Of a DNA stretch of 64,000 nt, positions 51,798-61,968 are shown piece after piece. The stretch lies in NCBI GenBank assembly GCA_963734295.1, contig CAVTGS010000025.1:143153-207152 (forward strand). The letters are read 5' to 3'. The position numbers and the translations under genes were made by a program. The stretch is from JAEUMW01 sp963734295 (GTDB lineage: Bacteria; Pseudomonadota; Gammaproteobacteria; Burkholderiales; JAEUMW01). The number at the start of each line of letters is the position of its first letter. Within the stretch, counting starts at the first letter, position 1. The notes under the pieces were generated by a model, which ran no database searches, was not told where the DNA came from, and saw nothing but the letters and a program-made list of their open reading frames with translations.

Positions 51798-53180
51798 TCA
51801 ACATTCGATGAAGCTGACGGCGAGGCCGCCCTGCGAGGTTTCCTTGTATTTGGCGAGCATGTCGCGGCCGGTGTCGCGCATCGTGCGGATCGCCTGATCG
51901 AGCGAGACCATGTGCGCGCCGTCGCCGCGCAGCGCCAGTTGCGCGGCGTTGATCGCCTTCACCGAGGCCATCGCGTTGCGCTCGATGCAAGGTATCTGCA
52001 CCAGCCCGCCGATGGGATCGCAAGTCAGGCCCAGGTTGTGTTCGAGGCCGATCTCGGCGGCGTTCTCGACCTGTTCGGGCGTGCCGCCCATCACCTCGGT
52101 CAAACCGCCAGCAGCCATCGCGCAGGCCGAGCCGACCTCGCCCTGGCAGCCGACCTCGGCGCCCGAGATCGAGGCGTTCTTCTTGAACAAGGTGCCGATC
52201 GCCGCCGCGGCGAGCAGAAAGTCGACGACGTCACGTTCGCCCGCGCCGGGCTGGAAGTTCATGTAGTACTGCAGCACCGCGGGTATCACGCCGGCCGCGC
52301 CGTTGGTGGGCGCGGTGACGACGCGGCCTCCGCCGGCGTTCTCCTCGTTCACCGCCAGCGCGTAAAGGTTGACCCAGTCGAGCGCGCCCAGCGTCGCGGT
52401 GATCAGGTTGTGCTCGCCCTGCTCGCGCGAACGCAGGCTGCGGTACATCGCCGCAGCGCGGCGACGGACCCCGAGGCCGCCGGGCAGGACGCCCTCCTGC
52501 GCGATGCCGCGGGCGATGCAGCCGCGCATCGCTTCCCAGATGCGGGCGAGCGCGGCGCGCGTCTCGTCTTCGCTGCGCCAAGCGGTTTCGTTCTCGAGCA
52601 TCAGCTCGCTGACGCGCAACGAATGCCGGCGGCACAGCCCGAGCAACTCGGCGCCGCTGTCGAACTCGTGGCGCAACGCCACGTCGGGTGTGCCGGTCTC
52701 GCCGGCCCGCGCCTGCGCCTCGTCGACGACGAAGCCGCCGCCGACCGAGTAGTAGGTGTTCTCGTACAGCACGCCGTCGCTGCCGTGCGCGGCCAGACGC
52801 ATCGCGTTCGGGTGGTAGGGCAACGAGACCGGCAGCAGCTCGAGGTCGCGCTCCCACTCGAAGTGCACGGCCGCCTGCCCCGCGAGCATCAGCACGCGGC
52901 TGCGACGAACCTGCTCGATCGCCGGGCTGACGCGATCGGGATCGACCTGGTCGGGCCGCTCGCCCATCAGGCCCATTACGACCGCACGGTCGGTGCCGTG
53001 GCCGATCCCGGTCGCCGACAGCGAGCCGTACAGCCGCACCCCGATGCGCTGCACCGCGGCCAGCTTGTCGTGCGCGCACAGCCAGTGCGCGAAGTCGCAG
53101 GCCGCGCGCATCGGGCCGACGGTGTGCGAGCTCGATGGTCCGATGCCGATCTTGAACAGGTCGAGGACGCTGATGGACAC
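51798..53180 (-). CDS. sdaA: L-serine dehydratase (iron-sulfur type, single chain)
   Basis: Converts serine to pyruvate and ammonia with a [4Fe-4S] cluster. The GTG at 53180 gives the standard N-terminus (V/M)SISVLDLFKIGIGPSSSHT, then VGPM; 460 residues. The beta domain and alpha domain are fused, with SGAEVGCQGEVGSACAMAAG then CDPIGGLVQIPCIERNA holding cluster cysteines. The C-terminus KETSQGGLAVSFIEC is conserved. The frame is intact. First gene of sdaA-sstT-ilvA. Confidence 0.93.
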   Translation of the reverse strand: MSISVLDLFKIGIGPSSSHTVGPMRAACDFAHWLCAHDKLAAVQRIGVRLYGSLSATGIGHGTDRAVVMGLMGERPDQVDPDRVSPAIEQVRRSRVLMLAGQAAVHFEWERDLELLPVSLPYHPNAMRLAAHGSDGVLYENTYYSVGGGFVVDEAQARAGETGTPDVALRHEFDSGAELLGLCRRHSLRVSELMLENETAWRSEDETRAALARIWEAMRGCIARGIAQEGVLPGGLGVRRRAAAMYRSLRSREQGEHNLITATLGALDWVNLYALAVNEENAGGGRVVTAPTNGAAGVIPAVLQYYMNFQPGAGERDVVDFLLAAAAIGTLFKKNASISGAEVGCQGEVGSACAMAAGGLTEVMGGTPEQVENAAEIGLEHNLGLTCDPIGGLVQIPCIERNAMASVKAINAAQLALRGDGAHMVSLDQAIRTMRDTGRDMLAKYKETSQGGLAVSFIEC

Positions 53181-53245
53181 GACAGGTCTCGTAATGATGG
53201 TTCGAGATGCAGGCCGACGGCGGCGCCCGCCAGCGGATCGTGATT

Positions 53246-53312
53246 CTACGCCGTTGCGTAGCCGCCGCCACCCGGTGTCTCGATCACGAAGACGTCGCCC
53301 GGCGTAACGATC
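53246..53312 (-). pseudogene. Remnant: C-terminus of a hydantoinase B / oxoprolinase
   Basis: On the minus strand VTPGDVFVIETPGGGGYATA then a stop (53246-53248). GDxFxIETPGGGGYG is the C-terminal hallmark of the HyuB family. Only about 20 codons remain, between the sdaA start and the ilvD remnant. A scar of a deletion or insertion. Confidence 0.65.
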
Positions 53313-53330
53313 GCGCTCGCGCACGAGGCA

Positions 53331-53430
53331 GATTCGATCACGATCGACGCCGAGCACCGCCTGATTCAGTTCGACGTGGCCGACGACGAGCTCGCGACGC
53401 GTGGGCGTCAGGCAGCGGCGAGTGCCTGAT
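53331..53430 (+). pseudogene. Remnant: second, diverged copy of the ilvD 3' region
   Basis: 53331-53401 reads DSITIDAEHRLIQFDVADDE then LATR. It matches ilvD 44609-44679 (DSITIDAERLLIQLDVSDAE) at about 61 of 71 bases by eye, same strand. It continues out of homology to a stop near 53430 and overlaps the metY 3' end. The full ilvD is 8.6 kb to the left. Confidence 0.75.
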
Positions 53431-54679
53431 CGATGTCGGCGACGATGTCGTCGATGTGCTCGATGCCGATGGAAAGCCGCACCATGTCCTCCGACACCCC
53501 GGCGAGTTCCAGCTCGTGCGCTCCAAGCTGGCGATGCGTGGTGGTCGCCGGGTGGCAGGCGAGCGACTTGGCATCACCGATGTTCACGAGCCGCGTGACG
53601 AGCTTCAGTGCGTCGATGAAGCGGGCACCGGCCTCCTTTCCGCCTTTGATGCCGAACGAAAGTATCCCCGACGCCTTCCCGCTCATGTACTTGTCCACGA
53701 GCGGTCGGTCGGCGTGATCCGGAAGTCCCGCGTAGCGCACCCAGATCACCTTGGAATGGCTCTGCAGATAACGGGCGACGGCGAGCGTGTTGTCGCAGAT
53801 GCGGTCCATGCGCACGGCCAGCGTCTCGATTCCCTGCAGGATCAGAAAACTGTTGAAGGGCGAGATCGGCGCACCCATGTTCCGCAGCGGGACGACCCGT
53901 GCGCGGCCGATGAAGGCCGCGGGCCCCAGGGCCTCCGTGTAGACGACGCCGTGATAGGACACGTCCGGCTCGTTCAGCCGCTTGTACTTCTGCTTGTGGT
54001 CTGCCCACGAGAACTTGCCCGAGTCGACGATCGCACCGCCGATGGAATTGCCATGACCGCCGAGGTACTTGGTCAGCGCGTGGACGACGATGTCCGCCCC
54101 GTGCTCGAACGGACGGCAGAGATAAGGGGTCGGCACCGTGTTGTCGACGATGAGCGGCACGCCGCCGGCATGAGCGATGTCCGCCAGCGCGCCGAAGTCG
54201 ACGACGTTGCCGAGCGGGTTGCCGATCGATTCGCAGAAGACGAGCTTCGTCCGGGCGTCGATCAGCTTCCCGAAGCTTGCCGGGTCGCGGTAGTCGGCGA
54301 AGCGCACCTCGATCCCGTACTGGGGCAGCGTGTGGGCGAACAGGTTGTAGGTGCCGCCATAGAGCGTGCTGGAGGTGACGATGTTGTCGCCGGCCTCGGT
54401 GATGGTAAAGATCGAATACGTGATCGCCGCCATGCCGGAGGCGAGCGCGAGCCCGCCGATACCGCCTTCGAGCGCCGCCAGCCGCTGCTCCAGCACGTCC
54501 GTGGTCGGGTTCATGATGCGCGTGTAGATGTTCCCCTTGACCTTGAGGTCGAAGAGGTCGGCGCCGTGCTGGGTGTCGTCGAACGCGTAGGACGTGGTCT
54601 GGTAGATGGGGACGGCAACGGCCTTGGTCGTCGGCTCGGGGCTGTAACCGGCATGGACGGCGAGGGTCTCGATCTTCAT
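53408..54679 (-). CDS. metY: O-acetylhomoserine (thiol)-lyase
   Basis: PLP enzyme that makes homocysteine from O-acetylhomoserine and sulfide. The start at 54679 gives MKIETLAVHAGYSPEPTTKA and 423 residues; the open frame upstream is intergenic. The Cys/Met metabolism fold is clear: GNIYTRIMNPTTDVLEQRLA, VDNTVPTPYLCRPFEHGADI, and the PLP lysine in HALTKYLGGHGNSIGG. The C-terminus SIGIEHIDDIVADIDQALAA is typical. Its 3' end runs into the ilvD remnant. It diverges from the YyaL-type gene across 98 bp. Confidence 0.93.
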   Translation of the reverse strand: MKIETLAVHAGYSPEPTTKAVAVPIYQTTSYAFDDTQHGADLFDLKVKGNIYTRIMNPTTDVLEQRLAALEGGIGGLALASGMAAITYSIFTITEAGDNIVTSSTLYGGTYNLFAHTLPQYGIEVRFADYRDPASFGKLIDARTKLVFCESIGNPLGNVVDFGALADIAHAGGVPLIVDNTVPTPYLCRPFEHGADIVVHALTKYLGGHGNSIGGAIVDSGKFSWADHKQKYKRLNEPDVSYHGVVYTEALGPAAFIGRARVVPLRNMGAPISPFNSFLILQGIETLAVRMDRICDNTLAVARYLQSHSKVIWVRYAGLPDHADRPLVDKYMSGKASGILSFGIKGGKEAGARFIDALKLVTRLVNIGDAKSLACHPATTTHRQLGAHELELAGVSEDMVRLSIGIEHIDDIVADIDQALAAA

Positions 54680-54777
54680 GGGTTGTCTCCGTGGTGCTGC
54701 GCAGGCGAGCAGTATAGCCAACCGCTGCCGCAACCAATCGCCAGCGTGCGTGTCTCCCCGTAATCGAGGAGCCTGCC

Positions 54778-56838
<2,061 letters not shown>

Positions 56839-56840
56839 CG

Positions 56841-56953
56841 CCCCCTCGGAAGGTCCTGAAAGGTGCGAGCGGTGTGTGGGCAGACCCATGCCTCCGAACA
56901 CCGTCACCGAGCCGCAGGCACAGCAACTCGTGAAGTGGATTCTCACACAGTAG
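56841..56953 (+). pseudogene. Remnant: C-terminus of a class I cytochrome c
   Basis: Shortly after the preceding stop, KVLKGASGVWADP in one frame is followed one frame over by MPPNTVTEPQAQQLVKWILT, then Q and a stop at 56951-56953. GxSGVW, MPPN and LVKWIL are the axial-methionine loop and last helix of small cytochromes c. The haem motif CxxCH is absent, so only the last third survives, with one base shift. A normal terminator still follows. Confidence 0.7.
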
Positions 56954-56976
56954 CGGGTCGCGCTCGCACCCTGAAC

Positions 56977-57001
56977 AAGCCGGCCTTACGCCGGCTTTTT
57001 T
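56977..57001 (+). terminator. Rho-independent terminator
   Basis: AAGCCGGC, a 5-base loop (CTTAC), then GCCGGCTT followed by a T-run (56996-57001). It points in the plus direction, after the cytochrome c remnant. It may also limit minus-strand transcription past apt. Confidence 0.88.
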
Positions 57002-57035
57002 CTGCGCGATCTCCGGGGCAGGAGCGACGCCGTCG

Positions 57036-57578
57036 CTATTTCGCGTCGAACGCAACGAGTGCCAGCACCGATACCGGCAGTGCTTCCAGCCGCGCGCGCC
57101 CTGACAGTCCTTCGAGCTCGATCACGAACGCACAGGCCGCCACATGCGCCCGCGCCATCTCGACGAGACGGCAGGCGGCGAGCGCGGTGCCTCCGGTCGC
57201 GAGCAGATCGTCCACGAGCAACACCTGCTCCCCGGGATCGAGCGCGTCGGCGTGCATCTCCACGCGATCGGTGCCGTACTCGAGCTCGTAGTCGTGGGCG
57301 AAGTTCTCGGCCGGTAGCTTGCCCGCCTTGCGGATCGGCACGAAGCCGCGGCCAAGACGCTGCGCCAGGGCCGCGCCGATGATGAAGCCGCGCGATTCGA
57401 TGCCCGCGATGCGGCCGAACGAAAACGGCGCTACCGTCTCCGCAAGCCTTTCGACGCACGTGCGAAAGCCCTCTGGATCGCGCAACAGGGTGGTGATGTC
57501 GCGGAACAGGATCCCCGGCCTGGGAAAGTCGGGGACAGTCCTGATCAGCGCCTGGAGGTCCGGGTCGCGGCGTGTCAT
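57036..57578 (-). CDS. apt: Adenine phosphoribosyltransferase
   Basis: Purine salvage: adenine plus PRPP gives AMP. The ATG at 57578 (MTRRDPDLQALIRTVPDFPR) gives 180 residues; a GTG 9 bases earlier is possible. The PRPP loop VLLVDDLLATGGTALAA and the SRGFIIGAALAQRLGRGFVP region are intact. It lies 62 bp after the Ser/Thr kinase-receiver gene on the same strand, so it may be cotranscribed. Confidence 0.94.
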   Translation of the reverse strand: MTRRDPDLQALIRTVPDFPRPGILFRDITTLLRDPEGFRTCVERLAETVAPFSFGRIAGIESRGFIIGAALAQRLGRGFVPIRKAGKLPAENFAHDYELEYGTDRVEMHADALDPGEQVLLVDDLLATGGTALAACRLVEMARAHVAACAFVIELEGLSGRARLEALPVSVLALVAFDAK

Positions 57579-57640
57579 GAGGCCCACGATAGGCCATTCC
57601 GCGGACCCCGCGCAACCCGCCGTGCAGGCGTCTTGCGGTG

Positions 57641-59554
57641 TCAGGCGCCCGCGACGCGCCGCCGCAGCAGCTTGAGCTTGCCGAGGATGCTCTGACCCAC
57701 GCTCGATTCACGCACGGTATCGGGTGGCGCCTCGGTCTTCTGCTGCCGCGCGAGTGCGGGCGTCTGGCGCAGCGCCCGATGGCGGGTCATGGCCGAATCG
57801 ATATGCTCCTTGAGCACCGGCAGTGCAGGCGGCTTGTTGAGCAGGCGATAGATCTGGGCCTGATTGATGAGCTCGATCAGGAGCTCGGAGTCCGACGCAC
57901 CGGTAGCCACGATCGCCAGCATCTGCGGCTGCTCCTGCTTCAGCAGCTTGAGCAGGGTGGTCATCTGCGCCGGGTGGCCGTCGAGGTCGGCGAGCAGCAC
58001 CGCGACGTCCTCGTTTGCCATCAGATCGAGCGCGTTGTCGCCGCTCGGCGCGTAAAGGACCTTGTACCGCCGGCCGAAGAGCGCGCGCACGGTGCGGATC
58101 AGGTTCGGCTCGCTTTCGACCACGAGCAGCGTGCCGTCGACTTCGAGCGGGGGCACGCGTTCGCTGCGCATTGCGGAGAGCGCGCACGCAACCCCAGCCG
58201 CCTCCTCCAGGATCGTCACGAGCTCATGGTTGTCCCACGGCTTGCTCACGAAGCGGTAGATCTCGCCTTCGTTGATGGAACCGACCATCGAGGCGAGGTC
58301 CGAGTATCCCGTGAGCAGGATGCGCACGGTGTCGGGCGCGATCTCGCGCACCCGGCGCAGCACCTCGACGCCCGTCATCCCCGGCATCCTCTGGTCGCTC
58401 ACGACGACGTCGAAGGCACCGTCCCGGAACGCCTCCAGCGCCTGCTCGCCGTCCGTCGCGGTGACAACGTCGTAGTCCGCCCGCACGAGAGACCGCAGCG
58501 CGTTCAGGATGCGCTCGTCGTCGTCCACGAACAGCATCCGGGGCCGGGCAGGCTCGGACGGAGGGGGCGGGTCCGCGGCCACAGGCTCGGGCGTGAGGGG
58601 AGCCTCCGGCGCCCGTTCGCTGCTGCCGATGCGGCGCGCAACCGCCGTGCGAGCGAGAGCGGGAAGAACCCCGGGATTGCTTTCCGTCGCGGGTGCCGTG
58701 CCGGATGCGGCGGGAGCGCTCGACGGCGGCAGCGCCGCATCGAGCGTCTGGCGCAGGCGCTCCGCGAGCTCGCGGGCGCTCTGGAAGCGATCCTCGGGCC
58801 GCTTCGCGAGCGCCGTGCGCATGACCCGGTCGAGGTCGCGTGGCAGCTCCGGATTGAGCCGCGAAGGGTCCACCGGCATGAAGTCGATGACCTGGTTCAT
58901 CACCTCCATCGGCGTTCCCGCGAACGGCCGGCGGCCGGTGAGGAGCTGGTAGCAGATGATGCCTACTGCATAGAGGTCGGCGCGGTGGTCGATGGCGTCT
59001 CCCAGCACCTGCTCGGGCGCCATGTAGTAGGGCGTGCCCACCACCTCACCGAGCTCGGTGAACTGGTTCGAATCGACGCGCGCGATGCCGAAGTCGCTGA
59101 TCTTGATGCGGCCGTCCTCGTTGATGAGGATGTTGGCCGGCTTGAGATCGCGGTGGACGACACCCTGGGCGTGCGAATAGCCGATGGCGTCGAGCAGCTG
59201 GCTCAGGATCTGCCACGCCTCGGCGAGGTCGTACTGGGTCTCGGTGGAAAGATGCTCGTGCAGCGATTTGCCGCGCACGTACTCCATGACGATATAGGCG
59301 ATCTCCTCGTCTTCGCCGTAGTCGTAGACGGCGACGATGCCCGGGTGCAGCAGGCGGCCGGCGGCCTGTGCCTCGTTGCGGAAGCGCACCAGGCCGATGC
59401 GGTTGGCCGCGGCATCGAGGCGCGCCTTCTCGATCGTCTTGATCGCGACCAATCGCCGGATGAAGGGATCGAGCGCCTTGTACACGGTGCCCATCCCGCC
59501 CTCGCCCAGGACGCCCTGGATCTCGTACTTGCCGATGCGGGTGGGCAGCGTCAT
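57641..59554 (-). CDS. Ser/Thr protein kinase fused to two receiver domains
   Basis: 637 residues, no membrane helix. Residues 8-270 are a Hanks-type kinase: Gly loop GEGGMGTVY (17-25), Lys39 in VAIKTI, catalytic HRDLKPAN (134-141), DFG (154-156), GTPYYMAPEQ. Residues 275-337 are a Pro/Ala-rich linker. Residues 339-455 are a receiver with DDD (344-346), Asp387 in VVVSDQRMPG, LLTGYSD and Lys438 in VSKPW. Residues 476-590 are a second receiver-like domain with Asp523 and Lys574 but Glu in place of the usual acidic pair. The histidine kinase upstream ends 17 bp before, so the two are one operon; phosphotransfer to Asp387 is the simplest model. Confidence 0.92.
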   Translation of the reverse strand: MTLPTRIGKYEIQGVLGEGGMGTVYKALDPFIRRLVAIKTIEKARLDAAANRIGLVRFRNEAQAAGRLLHPGIVAVYDYGEDEEIAYIVMEYVRGKSLHEHLSTETQYDLAEAWQILSQLLDAIGYSHAQGVVHRDLKPANILINEDGRIKISDFGIARVDSNQFTELGEVVGTPYYMAPEQVLGDAIDHRADLYAVGIICYQLLTGRRPFAGTPMEVMNQVIDFMPVDPSRLNPELPRDLDRVMRTALAKRPEDRFQSARELAERLRQTLDAALPPSSAPAASGTAPATESNPGVLPALARTAVARRIGSSERAPEAPLTPEPVAADPPPPSEPARPRMLFVDDDERILNALRSLVRADYDVVTATDGEQALEAFRDGAFDVVVSDQRMPGMTGVEVLRRVREIAPDTVRILLTGYSDLASMVGSINEGEIYRFVSKPWDNHELVTILEEAAGVACALSAMRSERVPPLEVDGTLLVVESEPNLIRTVRALFGRRYKVLYAPSGDNALDLMANEDVAVLLADLDGHPAQMTTLLKLLKQEQPQMLAIVATGASDSELLIELINQAQIYRLLNKPPALPVLKEHIDSAMTRHRALRQTPALARQQKTEAPPDTVRESSVGQSILGKLKLLRRRVAGA

Positions 59555-59571
59555 GGTCGTGGCGCCGGGTT

Positions 59572-61329
59572 TCAGGCCGCCAGCTCGACGATTGCCGGCG
59601 CTGCAATCGGCAGCACTACGGTGAAGCGCGTGCCGCTGCCGACCGTGGAACTCACTTCGATGCGACCGCCGTGCTGCTCGGCGATCTTGTAGGCGATGGC
59701 AAGACCGAGACCGGTGCCCTTCCCGATCTCCTTCGTCGTGAAGAACGGGTCGAAGATCTTCGGCAGTACCTCCGGAGCGATGCCGACACCGTTGTCCTCG
59801 ACCTCGATGGCGACGCAGTCGGTTCCCTCCCGCCGCGACCGGAGCGTGATGCGGGCATCGTCCCGGGTCGTGGCCTGGGCGGCGTTGGTGATGAGATTCA
59901 GGAAGATCTGGTTCACCTGCGAGGGCGAGCAGCGGATGGCCGGGATGGCGCCGAATTCCTTTCGCACCTCGATCGACGTGAGCAGGTGGCGCGCCAGCGC
60001 GAGGCTGCTCGCGAGCCCATCGTTCACGTCGTAGGCGCCCACCTGGCTGCGGTCGAGCCGGCTGAAGTTGCGCAGATTGCCGACCAGGCCCTGGATCTGC
60101 TGGATGCCGTGCAGACCGTCCTGCGACAAGGCATTCAGGTCTTCGAGAATTTGTCCTTCGCGCAACCGGGAGAGACAGTCAGCGGCACGCGCGAACTGCC
60201 GGCCGAGCGCGTCCTCGCTCTCGGTACCGCGCTCGAGCATCCGGATCAGCTTGTCCGCCTCGTCGACCGCGGCCGCAACCTGCAGGAGGCGGTCGGCCAC
60301 TGCGCCGAGGCTGTTCTTTACGTAGGCGAGCGGGGTGTTGATCTCGTGAGCGACGCCCGCCACCATCTGTCCGAGCGAGGACATCTTCGCGGACTGGATG
60401 AGTTGCGCTTCCGATTCCTTGAGGCCCTCGAGGGCGGCCGAGAGCTCGTGGGTGCGCGCTGCGACCCGTTGCTCGAGCGTTTCGTTCGCGCGCTTGAGGG
60501 CCCGGTTCATCTGCGCGATCGTGCGGTAGCTGCGGGAGAGGCGCATCCCCAGATACGCGAGCAGGATCAGGAGCGCCCCCGTGTAATAGACGAGGTAGAC
60601 GCGGTACAGGTCCTTCTTCTGAGCTGCCAGCGCGAAGCTGCTTTCCACGGCTTGCGCGAAGGAATCGAGCCGCGGGCCGGCCGTGACGAGCGTGAGAGCG
60701 TGCGCGCCAGCCGCTTCCTCCGCACGCCGCGCCACGAAGTTCGCGACCCCCGCTGCCATCGCCGCGAGCCGCTTGCGCTCGCTTTCCGGCAGCGTGGCCG
60801 CGCGCCGCTCGAGTGCGTCGATCCCGGCTTCCAACCGGCGCCTCGCATCGGCGGTCGGCGCGGCGTCGAAGGCGCGCAGTTGCGCCTCGAGCCCGCTCAC
60901 CGGCACGCCCGCGTCTTCGGCTGCGACGGCCGCCAGCGCGGCGGCGAGCGCATCCGTGCTCGCGGTACCAGTGGCTTCGTACTTGCGCACGAGGTCTGCC
61001 TTTTCGGCGAGTGCGTCCCGAACCGGTTGGAAGCGTTGGACCAGGCTGTCGTCCCCGGTTTCGCGAAGCTGGACCGTGAGCGCGCGCTCGATGCGGTTGC
61101 TGTCGTCGGCCGGGCGACCGGCAAGCGGCGCTCCGCGCGCAAATGCGGTCTCGCGGCGGAGCACCTCGGTGTCCCAGCGGTTGTCGATATCCTTCAGCCG
61201 CCGCAGCAGGGCCGCGATTTCGGTCTGACGGCCGGGATCGGAGCCCTCGGTCTCGATGTACAGGAACGCGAGCGCGCCGATCGCGAGGGCGGCGATCAGC
61301 GCGACGAGCCCGCCTTGCACGATGCGCAT
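59572..61329 (-). CDS. Membrane sensor histidine kinase
   Basis: The ATG at 61329 behind AGGAAA gives 585 residues. A membrane helix lies at 5-24. A long helical periplasmic region follows (about 30-240, LKDIDNRWDTEVLRRETAFA; it may be a DAHL-type sensor, which I cannot prove). A second helix is at 244-262, then a coiled coil (NRALKRANETLEQRVAARTH). The dimerisation helix has His328 in AGVAHEINTPLAYVKN. The HATPase domain has NLITNAAQA, EDNGVGIAPE, FDPFFTTK and GTGLGLAI. It lies 17 bp before the Ser/Thr kinase-receiver gene, its probable target. Confidence 0.93.
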   Translation of the reverse strand: MRIVQGGLVALIAALAIGALAFLYIETEGSDPGRQTEIAALLRRLKDIDNRWDTEVLRRETAFARGAPLAGRPADDSNRIERALTVQLRETGDDSLVQRFQPVRDALAEKADLVRKYEATGTASTDALAAALAAVAAEDAGVPVSGLEAQLRAFDAAPTADARRRLEAGIDALERRAATLPESERKRLAAMAAGVANFVARRAEEAAGAHALTLVTAGPRLDSFAQAVESSFALAAQKKDLYRVYLVYYTGALLILLAYLGMRLSRSYRTIAQMNRALKRANETLEQRVAARTHELSAALEGLKESEAQLIQSAKMSSLGQMVAGVAHEINTPLAYVKNSLGAVADRLLQVAAAVDEADKLIRMLERGTESEDALGRQFARAADCLSRLREGQILEDLNALSQDGLHGIQQIQGLVGNLRNFSRLDRSQVGAYDVNDGLASSLALARHLLTSIEVRKEFGAIPAIRCSPSQVNQIFLNLITNAAQATTRDDARITLRSRREGTDCVAIEVEDNGVGIAPEVLPKIFDPFFTTKEIGKGTGLGLAIAYKIAEQHGGRIEVSSTVGSGTRFTVVLPIAAPAIVELAA

Positions 61330-61521
61330 GGTTTCCTGTTGGTTGCGTTGGTATCGCCAGGAGCCGGGCTCACGCCCGCTAGCCGGGACGAAGCGAGTCC
61401 GCGGATTTTGCTTGCAGGGGAAGCACTGAGAACGCAAGGTCCGTGCCGCGTCACGCGGCGTGGCTAGCGCCCAAGATCTTGTTTTGACTGGCTTGAAGGG
61501 CCGCGAGCTGGTCGGACGCCG

Positions 61522-61947
61522 TCACTCGCCGATGATCTTGACCAGCACGCGCTTGCGGCCGGCGGCCGTCGAACTCGCCGTAGAAGATCTGCTCCCAGGG
61601 GCCGAAGTCGAGCTCGCCCGTCGGTGATGGCGACGACGACCTCGCGGCCCATGACCTGGCGCTTGAGGTGCGCGTCGGCGTTGTCCTCGCCGGTGCGGTT
61701 GTGGTGGTAGCGGCTCGGGCGGGTCGTACGGCGCGAGCTGCTCGAGCCAGCGCCGTAGTCGTCGTGCAGGCCCGGCTCGTCGTCGTTGATGAAGACGCAC
61801 GCGGTGATGTGCATCGCGTTGACGAGGCAGAGGCCCTTCGCGGACGCCGCTCTCGCGCAGACGGCCTTCTCGACCTCGCGCGTGATGTTGACGAAGGCGA
61901 CCCGGCGTCGGGGCGTTGAACCAAAGTTCCTTGCGATAGCTTTTCAT
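61522..61947 (-). pseudogene. yjbQ: YjbQ family (UPF0047) protein, many frameshifts
   Basis: The start MKSYRKELWFNAPT is clear. The rest must be assembled from all three frames: RVAFVNITREVEKAV, RESGVREG, LCLVNAMHITACVFINDDEP then GLHDDYGA, WLEQLAPYDP, SRYHHNRTGEDNADAHLKRQ then VMGREVVVAITDG, ELDFGPWEQIFYGEFDG, RKRVLVKIIGE and stop. At least six single-base shifts occur in 426 bp. Every conserved block is present in order. YjbQ proteins have thiamine-phosphate synthase activity in vitro. The pattern looks like poor local sequence quality, though true decay is not excluded. Confidence 0.75.
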
Positions 61948-61968
61948 TTAGGTCCTCCTTGCGTGGCG

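Noticed and set aside
57638..61467. Two open frames of 684 and 598 codons antisense to the kinase pair
   Set aside because: Mirror frames of well-identified genes, without any recognisable domain.
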